A stretch of 64,000 nt of DNA from Tricholomella constricta (GCA_013368375.1 JAACJP010000026.1:62001-126000), one strand, 5' to 3'. Shown: positions 29,321 through 43,009, counted from the stretch's first letter. The notes: generated by a model not told the origin, from the letters alone. Numbers and translations are program-made.

Positions 29321-30443
29321 TCAAAGCCAGAGATTGCTGATGCCAAAGTTGGCAGAGCCACCAGAGTGGACTTTGTAGACGGCGACGGTGTCAAGGTTGT
29401 CTGCAATGAGCTGAGTGAGCAGGGTCATTTTTCTCTCGATTGAGAGAGACTAACCATTGGACGTGCATGTGCCGCTGAATCCGACGATTAATCCGAGGGA
29501 AGTAAAGCCAACAATGTTTTGGGTGGTGACGGTGGCGTCCGGGAAGGGACCTGCAGCACTGCAAGTAAGTGCAATATTCCAGCAAGGACGGGGAGACAAA
29601 CCTTGCTGCGTGAGAGCACCAGTGTCCTTGTTGTAAATGAGGAACCCGATGCACCTGAGATTGGGCTGATCAGCGTTACTGTCAATGGCGCCAAAGATGC
29701 TGATGAAAAACTCGTTGTCTGTTGAGTACAAAGGACATTAATCAGGAGGAAATACCGAGGACATTGAAACTCAACAACGGTGTTGAGTATGTCTTACCAG
29801 GATGTCTCAATCCTTCTATCACCTTCCCTTGATCACTACCTTCTGCTTTGGGATTTGTCTTGATGCCGAGCATCGAGATTATATTCATTCGCCGCTGTGC
29901 AGCTTATCTCTGCTCCGGAAGTTTTACATAGGCTTCGGAATCCGTAGTAGGGCCCCCTCAGTCATCTACCACACCGTGAAAGACTCTGAGGGTGAGCCAT
30001 CTTTTATTTAAGTTAACCTTGATACTTTACTGACTACCTGTAGTTAACGTTCTATGGTTCTCTACAGGTACACAATAGAGTCGTCTACCACTGTGAAAGA
30101 CTCTGAGGTTAATGTGCCTATGATTCTCTGCAAACAGTCACGGTCTTCTGAGTGCCTGAGCGCTGTCCGTGCATCTGGACACTAGGTTGGGTAGTGTTGG
30201 ACAGCTGGTAGGTGATTTTGATGCCATTGGGCTTGGCGGCACCGATCCAGATGCTGATGCTTGTGACCTTCTTGATGCATCGGTGGGCAGGCCACAAGGC
30301 AACTAAGTTGGAAGCTGCAATGAGAATTGGAGACGCCGAGGAGAGAGAAAAATATTACCATCTTTGAGGTCATCAAAGGTATACTTGGGGTCAAACGTGG
30401 TAGCATAACTGACGGCCTCAGAAACAACAAGAGCGGGAAGCAT
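29321..30443 (-). CDS. Jacalin-like lectin domain protein, five exons, possibly damaged
   Basis: The exons I read are 30443-30359, 30314-30135, 29718-29602, 29550-29455 and 29400-29321. Together they give about 185 aa covering most of one jacalin-type beta-prism: FDDLKD, VTSISIWIGAAKPNGIKITYQLS, DNEFFISIFGAIDS, LRCIGFLIYNKDTG, FTSLGLIVGFSG and the C-terminal DNLDTVAVYKVHSGG. Such domains bind carbohydrates; no signal peptide is visible. All junctions are GT/AG except that exon 2, to stay in frame, must end at ...GTGACTG before TTTGCA, which lacks a GT donor by one base. The following intron (about 416 bp) is far longer than the others and contains a tandem duplication. The gene may thus be newly broken or differently spliced. 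Gypsy-C sits about 130 bp upstream. Confidence 0.6.
29950..30140. repeat. Imperfect tandem duplication in the lectin intron
   Basis: A unit with tctaccac..gtgaaagactctgagg followed by a tctatg.ttctct motif occurs twice, near 29960-30060 and 30075-30140. The second copy has a few changes. Confidence 0.5.
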
Positions 30444-30575
30444 TGTAGAGCTGGTAATTGGAGAACTGAACAAGAGAGCTAGCTGGGATGCTGGTGTAAC
30501 AGTGTGGATTGAAGACCCTTATATACTCAAAAACTATGCCTTTGAAGTCATTGGAGATACCTACAGGATGGCGGG

Positions 30576-30767
30576 TGTAAGGGTGGGGTTAGACTTAGGA
30601 GTTCACACCAAACTAAACACGACCACTGATTGGATTGTGTGTAGATGTAGGTATGTGTAAGTCTAAAGATTATATCATACAGAGGTGCTGGTTATATATG
30701 ACCAGCACCTTTAGAAATAAATAAAGACAAACAACGATCGCTACCCTATTCGGTAACGCCCGTTACA
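30576..30767 (-). repeat. Gypsy-C 3' LTR
   Basis: 192 bp running TGTAAGGGTGGGG...GCCCGTTACA on +. Three differences from the 5' copy lie in its last 40 bases. Confidence 0.9.
30683..30710. promoter_or_regulatory. TATA-centred palindrome in the Gypsy-C LTR
   Basis: Arms aggtgctggt and accagcacct are perfect inverted repeats around tatatatg. The same palindrome is in the other LTR at 35155-35182. The solo LTR has ggcgctggc/gccagcgcc at 21337-21363, so paired changes keep both arms complementary. It probably marks the promoter, as a dyad operator or hairpin. Confidence 0.65.
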
Positions 30768-30893
30768 CTCTCCCCCTCTAGATTGAGCCCCCGGCTCAAT
30801 CTATCCCAATTCCGTTGTTTGGATAGTTGACTTGTAACAGTCCACCATCTTGTTCTTCTCAATGGTTATAGACATATAATCTTATATATCTAT

Positions 30894-30894
<1 letters not shown>

Positions 30895-30925
<31 letters not shown>
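30895..30925 (-). repeat. 31-base A tract inside Gypsy-C
   Basis: On the coding (-) strand an unbroken run of 31 A begins about 33 bases after the stop of the third ORF and lies before the PPT. Confidence 0.9.
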
Positions 30926-30927
<2 letters not shown>

Positions 30928-30958
30928 GGGCGATGCTGTCGTCCCGCCCCTGCGCCGC

Positions 30959-31774
30959 TCACGCCGCGCCGTCCACCTCGCCGTCCTCCAATCCCGACGG
31001 TACTCGCCCTGAAGCCGAGCTGTCCATGGGATCATCTGGCGCATCGCCGCCGGTCCCCTGCGTCTGATCACCGGGCCCCCCCGCGTTCGCGGGTGACCCC
31101 TCGCTTGTACTGCCCACCCCAGCCCCGAGACCTGGTGTGGGCGCCGATACTGCCGCCGCTGTTGCTGCCCCTGGGGCCGTCGTGATTCCCGACGGTCCCG
31201 CACTCGTCCCCGAAGATCCTGCCTCTGTAAGGGCGCCCATCTGAGCTACCCGCTTTCGGTGTCTCTCCGTCACCGCACGCAGCGACTCGCTGACGTGCTC
31301 ATCCGTAAACGGATCATCCACTTCCGGTATTACTAGGAATACCGCACGTATTGCTTCCCGTGGTACCCGTTCCGGGTACCGCGTCCTTGTAAATTCCTGT
31401 ACGATCTCCTCGAGTTCGCGCAGATCCTTCAGTGTGTGGTAGCGGCTTCGTCCGCTTCTAAGAATGTCGGGTGCTTCGTCCACCATTCTTTCAATGTCTT
31501 CGGTCGACAACACATCGTCGTCCTCCATGATTACCGGGAATGACCTCGGTAATCCCGTTCCCGGAGTGGGCGCATCCACATCCTCCTCCTCCTCGATCCT
31601 CACTCGCCGTCGCCCTTCCGACGTCCGCGTGCCTTCACTCGGCTTCTCTTCTGGGGTTATTCCTAACCCCCTCCCGTCTGTGTCCGACCGTTCGTCGTTA
31701 CACACTATCAGAGGCTCGCTCGTTGCCAGTCCCCGATACCGTGGTTGCTCGTCTACATCGTCGACCATGCGCAC
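30959..31774 (-). CDS. Gypsy-C third ORF, unknown protein
   Basis: 271 aa in the same frame as the protease, separated from it by a single TGA at 31795-31793. The middle is acidic and helical (MEDDDVLSTEDIERMVDEAPD, LRELEEIVQEFTRTRYPERVP, SESLRAVTERHRKRVAQMG). The tail is Gly/Ala/Pro/Thr-rich and ends DGEVDGAA. I recognise no domain. The coding could be a protease-ORF3 fusion with a nonsense codon, or a separate protein starting at 31774. The A31 tract just after it suggests capture from a polyadenylated transcript, an inference only. Confidence 0.5.
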   Translation of the reverse strand: MRMVDDVDEQPRYRGLATSEPLIVCNDERSDTDGRGLGITPEEKPSEGTRTSEGRRRVRIEEEEDVDAPTPGTGLPRSFPVIMEDDDVLSTEDIERMVDEAPDILRSGRSRYHTLKDLRELEEIVQEFTRTRYPERVPREAIRAVFLVIPEVDDPFTDEHVSESLRAVTERHRKRVAQMGALTEAGSSGTSAGPSGITTAPGAATAAAVSAPTPGLGAGVGSTSEGSPANAGGPGDQTQGTGGDAPDDPMDSSASGRVPSGLEDGEVDGAA

Positions 31775-31792
31775 TCTGCCTTCCCGCGGTAG

Positions 31793-32515
31793 TCATTCCT
31801 GACCATACCCTGCGTCGCTGCGCCTCAATGCGCTTCGTCGCGCCATTTCTCGGGTCTCCTCCTCGACCGTAAACGTCGGAGCAGGACTCCCGCTTATCCG
31901 AACACAGTTATGCCGGAAATCCAGTTCGATTTCCAGCTGCCTCATCAATGTGACTCCAATAATGGCGTCGTATTTATCCAAGTTTACTATATCAAAGTAA
32001 ACTTGCGCGTCTATCGCCTCATACTTCATTGGGACTGTCGTTCCGTAGTTGATCACTGATCGACTACCCTTCGTTCCCAACTGTAGTGGCACCACTTCCT
32101 CCAGTTGGTGCACTTTCATTTTTGCCACTTTGGCAAATTCGGGGGACACAGCCTCCGCCATGCATCCCGAGTCAAATAGGGTGAAAGCTTTCAGCCCATT
32201 AATTTCTACCAATGCCGTAAAACATTGGCGCTCCTGCGCTTTGCGCGTTGCACGTTTAAGAAGTCGTGTAGACTTCTTAACCACAATGGGTCGGGTTCCC
32301 GTCCCCGTCCCAGCCGCTGTATTCGTCGCGAACATCTGTGGGGCCTCTCCCTCGTCTTCCGACTCACTATCGCGCATCGTACATCGTGGCTGCGTCCAGC
32401 CACTTCCGTGTCCGACGTATCGTCCACGATATCCCGCACCGCGTTCAGTCGCGCAGTGCTGCTCTTGTTCTTGGGGCACTTGCGGCTTCTCGCAAAATGC
32501 TCCAGGCTGCCGCAA
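31793..32515 (-). CDS. Gypsy-C retropepsin-like protease
   Basis: The domain sits in the C-terminal half of a 240-aa frame: QCFTALVEINGLKAFTLFDSGCMAEAV holds the catalytic D-S-G, and AIIGVTLMRQLEIELDF the second hydrophobic motif. It would cleave the gag polyprotein. The frame is -1 relative to gag and overlaps its end at 32206-32515, so expression would need a frameshift; the first part of the open frame is probably gag shadow. Ends at TGA 31793. Confidence 0.7.
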   Translation of the reverse strand: MRQPGAFCEKPQVPQEQEQHCATERGAGYRGRYVGHGSGWTQPRCTMRDSESEDEGEAPQMFATNTAAGTGTGTRPIVVKKSTRLLKRATRKAQERQCFTALVEINGLKAFTLFDSGCMAEAVSPEFAKVAKMKVHQLEEVVPLQLGTKGSRSVINYGTTVPMKYEAIDAQVYFDIVNLDKYDAIIGVTLMRQLEIELDFRHNCVRISGSPAPTFTVEEETREMARRSALRRSDAGYGQE

Positions 32516-34991
32516 TCGAAGCAGGCTAGCCGCTTCTCGCCTGAGGGCTTCGTCCCTCCGTCTACGCCCTTCGCAGGCGTCGCTGGCGTCGCTGGCGGTT
32601 TCTTACCGTCCGATTTCGGTTCTGACCATTGTCCTCCCGGACCTGTCGGCTTGTAGGGTGGTCGGCTCCCACCCTCATACGTTCTCGTTGGAGCCCGCGC
32701 TACAGCGGTATCCTTCTTTTCCGATGATTTTCGGGCTACTGCCTCATAATCATTGTATCCGCGAAGTACTCGGTTTGCCTGCTCAATTTTGAGCCCGGCT
32801 TCGAGTATTTCTCGCATTCGCGACGTCTCCGCCGTGAATCCCCTGTTCAAGATTTCCTTGCGCAGGTATCTTGGGATACCGGTCATAAACCGTCGTTTGA
32901 ATGTATACGGGTCGGGTGGCATTACCATCCGTTCCGCATATCTCTTTAATTGATGGAAGAATTCATTTATTCCGCCATCTGCGCTATACACAGCGCGTTC
33001 GAACCCTACATAAGCATCCTGCAATGATGCTTCATGAATAAACCGGTCATATAATCCGGTAATGACGTCCTTGAACGTCCAGTCTCGACGTTGCCGGTGA
33101 ATACCGTCGACGTTGTCCGTAAACCACACAGCGGCGGCACCCTTGAGGTACATCCCTGCGTACGAGATTCGCTCTCGCTCACGGTCCTGTCCCCCAAGCT
33201 GGTTGATCTCCATCCAGCGGAGTACACTATATAGCCATGTATCGAATTCTTCCATACTTGGCGCCCCGTTATATTCCTCGGGCATGGGCACTCGCAGTGC
33301 TCCAGGCCTCGCTCCTCCCTGTTGCATAGCTATAATGCTATCCAACTTTTCATCAATCGTTGCATGGTATCGACCATGCACTTTCAGGAGATACTCTCCT
33401 TGGCGCTGCAGTCCGCTCGCCCCGAATGACCTTACCGGCCATTGTGGAGTTACCAACTGCTGCTGGCCTCCTCCATAGTGTACCCCCGGAGTACGACTAG
33501 GTAGTCGTATTCCCCCGTAGTACTGTGGGTTGTTCGGAGGATTACTCCGTCCATCCCAGCCGCCCGTTGGGTGGCTAGCGTGAGTCGGGCGTGGCGTCGT
33601 CGTTCCTCGCCCACCGGACCCATATTCCGGTCTCACTGGTGCAGGTGGCGCATTGGTGTGCCCTCCTTCAAACTCGCTTTCCGAGTTCTCCTCGGCTTCT
33701 GAGTTGTCCTCCTCTCTGCCGTATCCGCCTGGATGCGCCGCCTCCAGTCGTGGGTCTGGATGCGGCCTTGTGGTCGCAACACTGTTGCGTCCGCTACCTC
33801 TCACCGCCTCGGTAACCCGCCCACTAGGCAGTTCTGCGCAGTGCGTAACGATTTCGTCGTCGCACGAGGGCCCTCGTTTATATGACGTCGGGCCTTCTCC
33901 TGATAAATCCCAGGTCCGACTGTATGAAGTCGCTGCTGGTCCCGCCTTGGGTGGGTTCATCGCCCGTTCGTAGGCCGCGTGTCTCACGCGCGCCTGCGAG
34001 CTTGTCTCGTCTTGCTGGCGAGGCTGCCGCAAACTTTGGTTTACGGCTTCCATCGTATCTAACGATGGTAAGGCTACGTCCCGCTGGGTTACAACCTGGC
34101 GGTATTGTTCTTCGTGTTCCTGTTGTACGAGTGGTGATTCCACCTGCTCGAACACTTCATCATACTTCCTCAGCCCCTCTTCCACAAGAGAGCTGAGCTG
34201 TGCCCGGGAGGGAGTTACTCCCTTCCGGCTTCCCGATCTTAGTTGTAGAACGACGGATTCTACTACTATCTCCTGGTCTTTTCGGAGGGCCGATTGTCCC
34301 CCGGTTGCCTCACGCATTTTTCAAACGCGTCGTTTACTAGATTAACTATCACATCTTGGGGAGGCATAATGCTGTCCCTGCTAACCATCCGTATGTTTAA
34401 TACTATGCTTTCCACTAATAAATCACGGTCATCCACCACCGATGACGAAGGCAGCGTTCCGCTGCTTTCTCATTTCGCTGGTTTCTTCTCAGCCCGGCGA
34501 TTTCGTCGAGCTGCGGTCGACATCATCTTTGACGATCGCGATGCGGGCACATCAGTGAGTTCACTGGTGCCAAATATTGCTGGGTGACCATGTTCGTCAT
34601 CCCGCATCTTTACTGAGCTCCTCGATATATTATCGAAGGGCGCAGGAAACACGCCCTGGCATTCCTGCGAGGTGCCCGATACGGGTTCCTCTTTGGGTTT
34701 CCGGTCGCTCCAACCGGGTCCCACCTGGGAGCCCCCTTCTCGGATAATGACGGGCCTTGTCAAAATTGCGCTCTGAGGTCGAGTGCTGCTGCGCTCGTCC
34801 TCTAGATGATAGTTTCTATCATCTGGGTGTGTCTTTGCCACGTCACGCATAGGCTCCACTCTGTCGCCGCTCCCGGCGACTCCCCTTCCCGGTGGATTCT
34901 CTTCTCGCGGCTTCGGATTGTCCGGCGCCACGGATCCCGACCGGTTTTGGTCAGAAGGCTTCGGTTTCGAAGTCTTCTTTTTGTTGGACAT
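32206..34991 (-). pseudogene. Gypsy-C gag, damaged near its N-terminus
   Basis: Starts MSNKKKTSKPKPSDQ at 34991. A TGA at 34472-34470 interrupts the frame, which then continues (DRDLLVESIVLNIR, IVNLVNDAFEKCVRQPG) until a frame change near 34300. From there an open frame runs to 32206 with the gag core (MPEEYNGAPSMEEFDTWLYSV, YLKGAAAVWFTDNV, FKDVITGLYDRFIHEA). A knuckle-like CFDCGSLEHFARSRKC follows near 32500; its last interval is X6 instead of X4. The two lesions make full gag unlikely. Confidence 0.75.
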
Positions 34992-35047
34992 TTTTGGAAT
35001 TGAAATGTTTTAGGGGTGTTCCCTTGAAGTAAGGGTGTTTCAAAAAC

Positions 35048-35239
35048 TGTAAGGGTGGGGTTAGACTTAGGAGTTCACACCAAACTAAACACGACCACTG
35101 ATTGGATTGTGTGTAGATGTAGGTATGTGTAAGTCTAAAGATTATATCATACAGAGGTGCTGGTTATATATGACCAGCACCTTTAGAAATAAATAAAGAC
35201 AAACAACGATCACTACCCTATTCAGAAACGCCCGTTACA
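35048..35239 (-). repeat. Gypsy-C 5' LTR
   Basis: 192 bp, followed by GCGGG at 35240-35244. It contains the TATA palindrome at 35155-35182. Confidence 0.9.
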
Positions 35240-35244
35240 GCGGG

Positions 35245-37387
35245 TGAGACAAACATACTGACAGCAGTATGCCGAATATACTCTACAACAGCTGGAATGT
35301 ATAGGAACACACATTTCGTGCCAGGGAAGGAAAGCTCCGAGAACTTCATGCCTCGCGTAAAATCAATCAGCAAACCCAATAGATTCCAGAGATGTGGTGA
35401 TGCTTAAGATCTAGTGAGGTTCCATGCTAGAAGACTCGGACGCCTTAGCATTCGGCTTGAAGGCGGAAGTGTGAGGTATGGTTTCTGCCATTACATAGCG
35501 GGCACACATCTGGTGAGTACTTCACGTGGGATAGGCCGACGGCAAGGAAGCTGAGACCATAGTGAGTCACTTTTTACTGACAAGACTTAAGGAGCCTTTG
35601 AGATCAGCGCCTGTAGATCGAAAGTATGAACAAGGTTATGAACCTTCTATCTATGTGCCACAGGGATTTGCCCAGCAGTTCTTGAAGGTGACTTGCATGA
35701 GTGAGAGAGCTACATATAGTAGTAAAAGTTGACTGTAAAGATAATGGCACAACCGTCGATAGATTTGGATGCAGTAGATCTGCCAGATGGCACAAGAGGG
35801 CACCCACTCCACTTTAAAAACCAAACACGATGTGGTTCGTACAAATGGTACTGCCTACGATGGCTTCAATGCAGCGAGATTTGCCAAACGGCAGCCCAGA
35901 ACCCTGCATGTCATAGCTCATGACGAAACCGACAAGTATGGTATCACGGTTGTCCTGTATGTTGATGATTGGGCCAGAGGATCACAATGGAAGCTTGTAC
36001 ACAATGTGGCCTATAAAGCTCGGAGATCGTCGTATGCCATGAAGTTGAGATGCAAAGTAATTGATCTCATGGGATACATGAGCAGTCTCGGTGCTGAGTT
36101 CATTGTGTGCAGGTGGGCCAGATACCAATATGTAAGGGACGAGCACTGGGAAGGGAGGACTCTACGCTCTGATGTTGAAGGTTCCTCACAGGCAAAGTAG
36201 TCATCAGTAAATTGGAAAAGTTTGTGTAAAGCATTGTTGCAACTGTCACCATTTTTTGTTTGCTGCCATCTCCCTGCTGCTACTTACTGCGACCTCCCAT
36301 GTCTCTCTGGTCTGCTCCTGCTTGATGTTGCAGTTGGGCTTCTTTGTGATCACACATGTAACTGTGATTGTCCCAGTTGTGGGCACCAAGCTTATTGGCA
36401 CAAAGGAGCTTTTTTGGGCACTTGAAAATGTTAACAAAAATTCAATGTATTTTTATTTGCAGTGGTTGCACTGTAGAACAGGTATGTTGCCAAACTCCTG
36501 TAATCTGCACATGCACCTATACTGACACACCCACAGACAGGTTTGTTGCAAGTGTGCGACAGCTACGGCAGCCTCTTGTGCCTCAGGTCACCAAGCTCCA
36601 TGGATGCCTGCTGGGAAACCTGAGGGTGCAACTGCCCGCCATCCATACTGTAGCTAGATTTTCTGCTAATATAATTTGGCTGCCTCTATGTATATCCGGA
36701 TAAATCGATTGAAACTGTTTCTCGAAATGACAAAGCATTGGATTGTCACCTATAATTTTACAAATCTTTGGTTCAATATAATATTATGCCAAAACGGCCT
36801 CCAGTTGTGAAAAAAGAGGTAGATCTCTATGGCCATATCCAGACTTACAATAGTTGGTAAAATATTATAGCAGATTATTCCTCTTACAACAAATTTCAGC
36901 TCGGATATTCTATATACTATTGATTACTGCAATCGTGCAAATTTACTAATGTACGTTTATGCAAGAGGGCCGTGCAACTTCCTCACAAGTGTGAGAAATG
37001 GTCACAACTGTGTGCAACGCTGAATTGCAACCTGGTTCAAACTTCTTGCCAGTTCATCGCCTTCATTGTTTCAACAAATCTCGACATTCAATGCATCCAT
37101 CTGCTATGAGTCACTTCCTATGCATGAATGACTGGCCTATCAAATTAGAGAAGTTTATCGAAGACCGAGCTAGCCCAATGCTTCTCTCGGAGATCTACTT
37201 TCCCAATGTAAGAGGCTGGCACAGAAAATGGAATATCTTGGAATTCTTTGCCTCACCCACCGCCCTGTATTGATCCTCAACGACTCCAGAAATGTGGTTT
37301 TCCAGTCCATAAGGGTCCTCAATCCTCACGGTCACACCAGCGTCCCCAGCTAGCTGTCTTGCCAGTTCTTAAATTTTCATCTGTGCA
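35245..37387. other. Original upstream flank of the lectin gene; no gene recognised
   Basis: Open frames exist (for example 35787-36200 on +) but show no domain, splice pattern or codon signal I trust. The first bases continue the promoter region that Gypsy-C split. Confidence 0.4.
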
Positions 37388-37663
37388 ATGCTTCCTGCTC
37401 TTGTCGTTTCTGAGGCCATTGGTCAAGCCACCACGTCTGACCCAAAGTAAACTTTCAATAATTTCAAGGATGGTAGAACCAGTTTGCTTTCCTCAGCACC
37501 TTCGACCTCTGACTCTTCCAATTTCACTTCCGCCCACCGATACTCTAAGAAGGATACGATCTGGATTGGCACTACAAAGCTTAACGGCATTGAAATGACT
37601 CACCAGCTCTCTAACACCATCCAGCTCAGTGTCAACATGCAGACTTTGATCAAGGTTAACTAA
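37388..37663 (+). pseudogene. Decayed inverted copy of the jacalin-like lectin gene
   Basis: Begins MLPALVVSEAIGQATTSDPK, closely matching the lectin gene start (MLPALVVSEAVSYATTFDPK), but the next codon is TAA. After an intron-like stretch DTIWIGTTKLNGIEMTHQLSNT matches the lectin's ISIWIGAAKPNGIKITYQLSNT. It then fades out; exons 3-5 are not seen. Orientation is opposite to the gene at 29321-30443. Confidence 0.75.
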
Positions 37664-38723
37664 CATCTTTTCCCTTAGCTGCTTAATAACAGTATCGTTC
37701 GCATATGTAAGTGTGGTAATGAAATTATGCAGATTATTCACATTCACTATTAAAAGACAGAGAATACAATGTCGTATAGTAACATGCCGCGGATGACACT
37801 CCAAGTCCGTGCATGTTCATTCAAGTTTTTGTGTTGACAGGATTGTTTGTCCTGAAAAGATTCAGCCTTGTGCAGAGTTCCTGAAGTAGAGCATTGTGTA
37901 AAGTACAAGTTGGAGCAATGCATGCACCGGGCAAGGACAGCTGTCAAAACAATACCAGGTTGACTCGCTGTGACTAATCACTACCTCTTTTTGCCCCAAG
38001 GATGATATTTACAAAAAGCTCTGGTGTGTCCTGTTCTAAGTTCGCCCCAATCATCACTGCCATTACTTCCTGCCTAATGAAAGTTTCCAAAAAAATCATA
38101 GAACACAAGACTCGTAAGTCACCCAAGGCAATTACAACACAGACAGCTAGAAGCCTGCCATTGATTAGGCTCACTGGGTGTCGTCACACAGAAGTTAACA
38201 GGACCATAGTGTATTCTCGGAGCGTGAGGGGATACAGAACAAGTGTTATAGTACGATGATCTACTGTAGAATAAGGTTCAATGTCCATATTGATGGCTAA
38301 GGCTATGCGCATGGCTAGTCTTCACTGAAATCAGGCCGATGCGCACACGCTAAATTTATTCTCTTATATTTTTGGTTCCGTCTATTTCTATCCCAGCTTC
38401 AGTATATTTGAGACAAGTTTCTTGCTCACCTTTGCTCACCACCTAAATTTTTTTGTTGAATGGTACATGTCAGTTGATAAGATAAGGTTTGAAGGTCACG
38501 TGAAAGTCAAGAGTCCGCGCGCGTAATACTAAGACTCGGGTTACAACGGCAACAGAAAGGTTTGTGACTAAAATGGCAAGTTTGTTAGCGCGATGGGTTA
38601 AATTGAGCTTTCCTTTTGGCCAATACAGTTAAGATGCCAGCAACCGAGCGCGGACGTTCTATACGGTACAACACTAGAGAAGCATTTTCAGGCGGAGCTG
38701 CAAAATTACTCATGATCAACCGA
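37664..38723. other. Spacer without recognised genes
   Basis: AT-rich, short open frames only. Confidence 0.4.
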
Positions 38724-38803
38724 AGGCACTGCCAGGACTCGAACCTGGGTTACGAGAATAGTAGGATCAGAATCTCGAGTGATAACCACTACACTACAGC
38801 GCC
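38724..38803 (-). tRNA. tRNA-Gln(CUG) with an 8-nt intron
   Basis: 80 nt on -. The acceptor GGCGCTG pairs with CAGTGCC (one G-U), the D arm is GTG...CAC, the anticodon stem is CGAGA/TCTCG, and the T arm is CCAGG-TTCGAGT-CCTGG. The loop reads TTCTGA, giving anticodon CTG. Eight extra bases after position 37 are the intron. It lies just downstream of ESA1 on the same strand. Confidence 0.9.
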
Positions 38804-38897
38804 GCGACCCAAACCACTTTTTTTCACAACACCACAGAGCAGGACGTCCAAAGACGCATAGTTGTACAGAAGACCGATTTACAAGCAAATCCACACT

Positions 38898-41474
<2,577 letters not shown>

Positions 41475-41777
41475 GCTGGGCGACGACGCAGTATGTATCC
41501 AGCTGCGAAGGTCGACGATGAGCAAGTGTGTTATCAATGTTTCATCAACGTTGCACACCGCCGCCACAGCTCTATAGAACGACATAACACCCAATCTGAG
41601 CTGAATCTGGCATAATCATTCCCTGGCATATGGGTGCATAATAAGGTACCGACGTCGAGGCCGCGGCAGGCCTGCGCACATGTATGTAAAGGCTTTGTTG
41701 CGGGGGGGGAGGATGAATCATAGCAGTGCACAGAAAAACAAGGGATAAGAGTAAACGACGGTCGGAATGAACATAAT

Positions 41778-42533
41778 CTACTCCTTGGCGACCTCGTGCT
41801 CCACATCGATGATCGCCTGGCGCTTCTCCTGGACACGCGCAGCACGGCGTTCCCGAGCAGCCTGGCGGGCATGTATATGTCAGATCAAGGTACGAAAAAG
41901 TACGACAAAAACTCACCCTGTTCTTGATGCGGCGAGCCTCCATCTGGTCGGTGAGGACCTTTGTGCGGGATTTCTCGGCCTTGGCCTTGTGGATGTACTC
42001 CATGAGCACACGCTTGTTCTTGAAGACGTTACCCTTGGATTTTTGGTAAAGGGAGTGGTACCTGCATGCAGAAAACTTGATCAGCAGCAATCCCACCCAC
42101 TCTGACGAAAACGCACAGGTGCTTGTCAATTTTTCCCGCCTCTCTGTACTTCCTCAACAACCGCCTAAGAACCCTCTGCCTCCGCATCCAGAGGACTTTC
42201 GAGGGCATACGGGCCTCAGAGGTACCCTTCCTCTTACCGGGGCCGGTGTGGCGACCCTTGCGCTTCGCAGCGAGGGCGGCCTTCGTGCGCGCACGCGAGT
42301 GTACGGTGGTGGGCTTGATGATCACACGGCCGTCCTTAATGAGCTTCTTGACGTGCGTGCGGGAGTTGGCGTTGCCAATCTCGGCCTGCTCAGCGGGGTC
42401 GAGCCAGATTTTTCGTTTACCGACGCCAGCGACGCTCGCGGCGAGGCGCTTTTGCGACCGGAGATTGACTGGGAAAGAAAAATCAGTCTTCTGAGACACA
42501 AACTGTGGGTGGAGTAGAAGAGCACACACCCAT
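41778..42533 (-). CDS. RPL19: Ribosomal protein eL19, four exons
   Basis: Large-subunit cytosolic ribosomal protein. Exons are 42533-42530 (ATG plus one base), 42468-42117, 42061-41917 and 41861-41778, all with GT/AG borders. The product is about 194 aa, normal for eL19. Signature parts are [83 protein letters not shown] and the long basic C-terminal helix. A tiny first exon carrying little more than the ATG is common in fungal ribosomal protein genes. It lies about 300 bp upstream of ESA1 on the same strand. Confidence 0.95.
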
Positions 42534-43009
42534 CGTGAGTGTCGGGTCTGGAGACAGAAAGAGGTCAGTGTTGGGCAACGAGATGGACGACGAGCAGGAC
42601 TTGCCTTGGTCTTGAGGATATCGTCGATGCAGGTCGCCCTGAACTTGTCCCACCGCAGTCACCAACTTACGTAAGACAGCCACCGGAACCTTAACTTTTG
42701 AAACTGCACAGGTCCAGTGGGTGACGGTCCGAATCGGTCCGTCGCCTCCTCGTCGCCTAAATATTTACCTGCTCAACACCTCTCCCGCAACTGTTCGTAT
42801 CTAAAGCTTCTATCGTCTTTTCAATTCCACTCACAAAGAATCCCTCATATCGTAAAACCACATTCCAAGATTTAAGCCAGTTCGAGATCCATCCATACTG
42901 ACGACATCATCTGGAGATACCTTGTGTTCAACCTCACGCCCTATTTGTACTTGCGGCAGTCACAACGTCTCTAGCCCCTAGTGAATAGTTTTCGTACCGT
43001 CGATGACGC

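Larger units (their letters stand above)
30576..35239 (-). mobile_element. Gypsy-C: non-autonomous LTR element with gag and protease only
   Basis: 4,664 bp, read on -. LTRs of 192 bp (35048-35239 is 5', 30576-30767 is 3') differ at 3 sites (1.6%) and are flanked by GCGGG at 30571-30575 and 35240-35244. The PPT is gagggggagag next to the 3' LTR. Coding content is gag (broken), a FDSG protease and a third ORF of unknown type. No trace of RT, RNase H or integrase exists between protease and PPT. It must move using enzymes from another element. The sequence after the 5' LTR (gtttttgaaacaccc) matches no primer I recognise. Confidence 0.88.

Noticed and set aside
30768..30825. Short inverted repeat attgagccgggggctcaat near the Gypsy-C PPT as a possible terminator
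   Set aside because: It overlaps the polypurine tract region and such hairpins are not eukaryotic terminators; no support for function.
35787..36200. 137-aa open frame on + with a YVDDW string that looks like a reverse transcriptase active site
   Set aside because: No other RT motif surrounds it and composition is not coding-like; the match is to four residues only.
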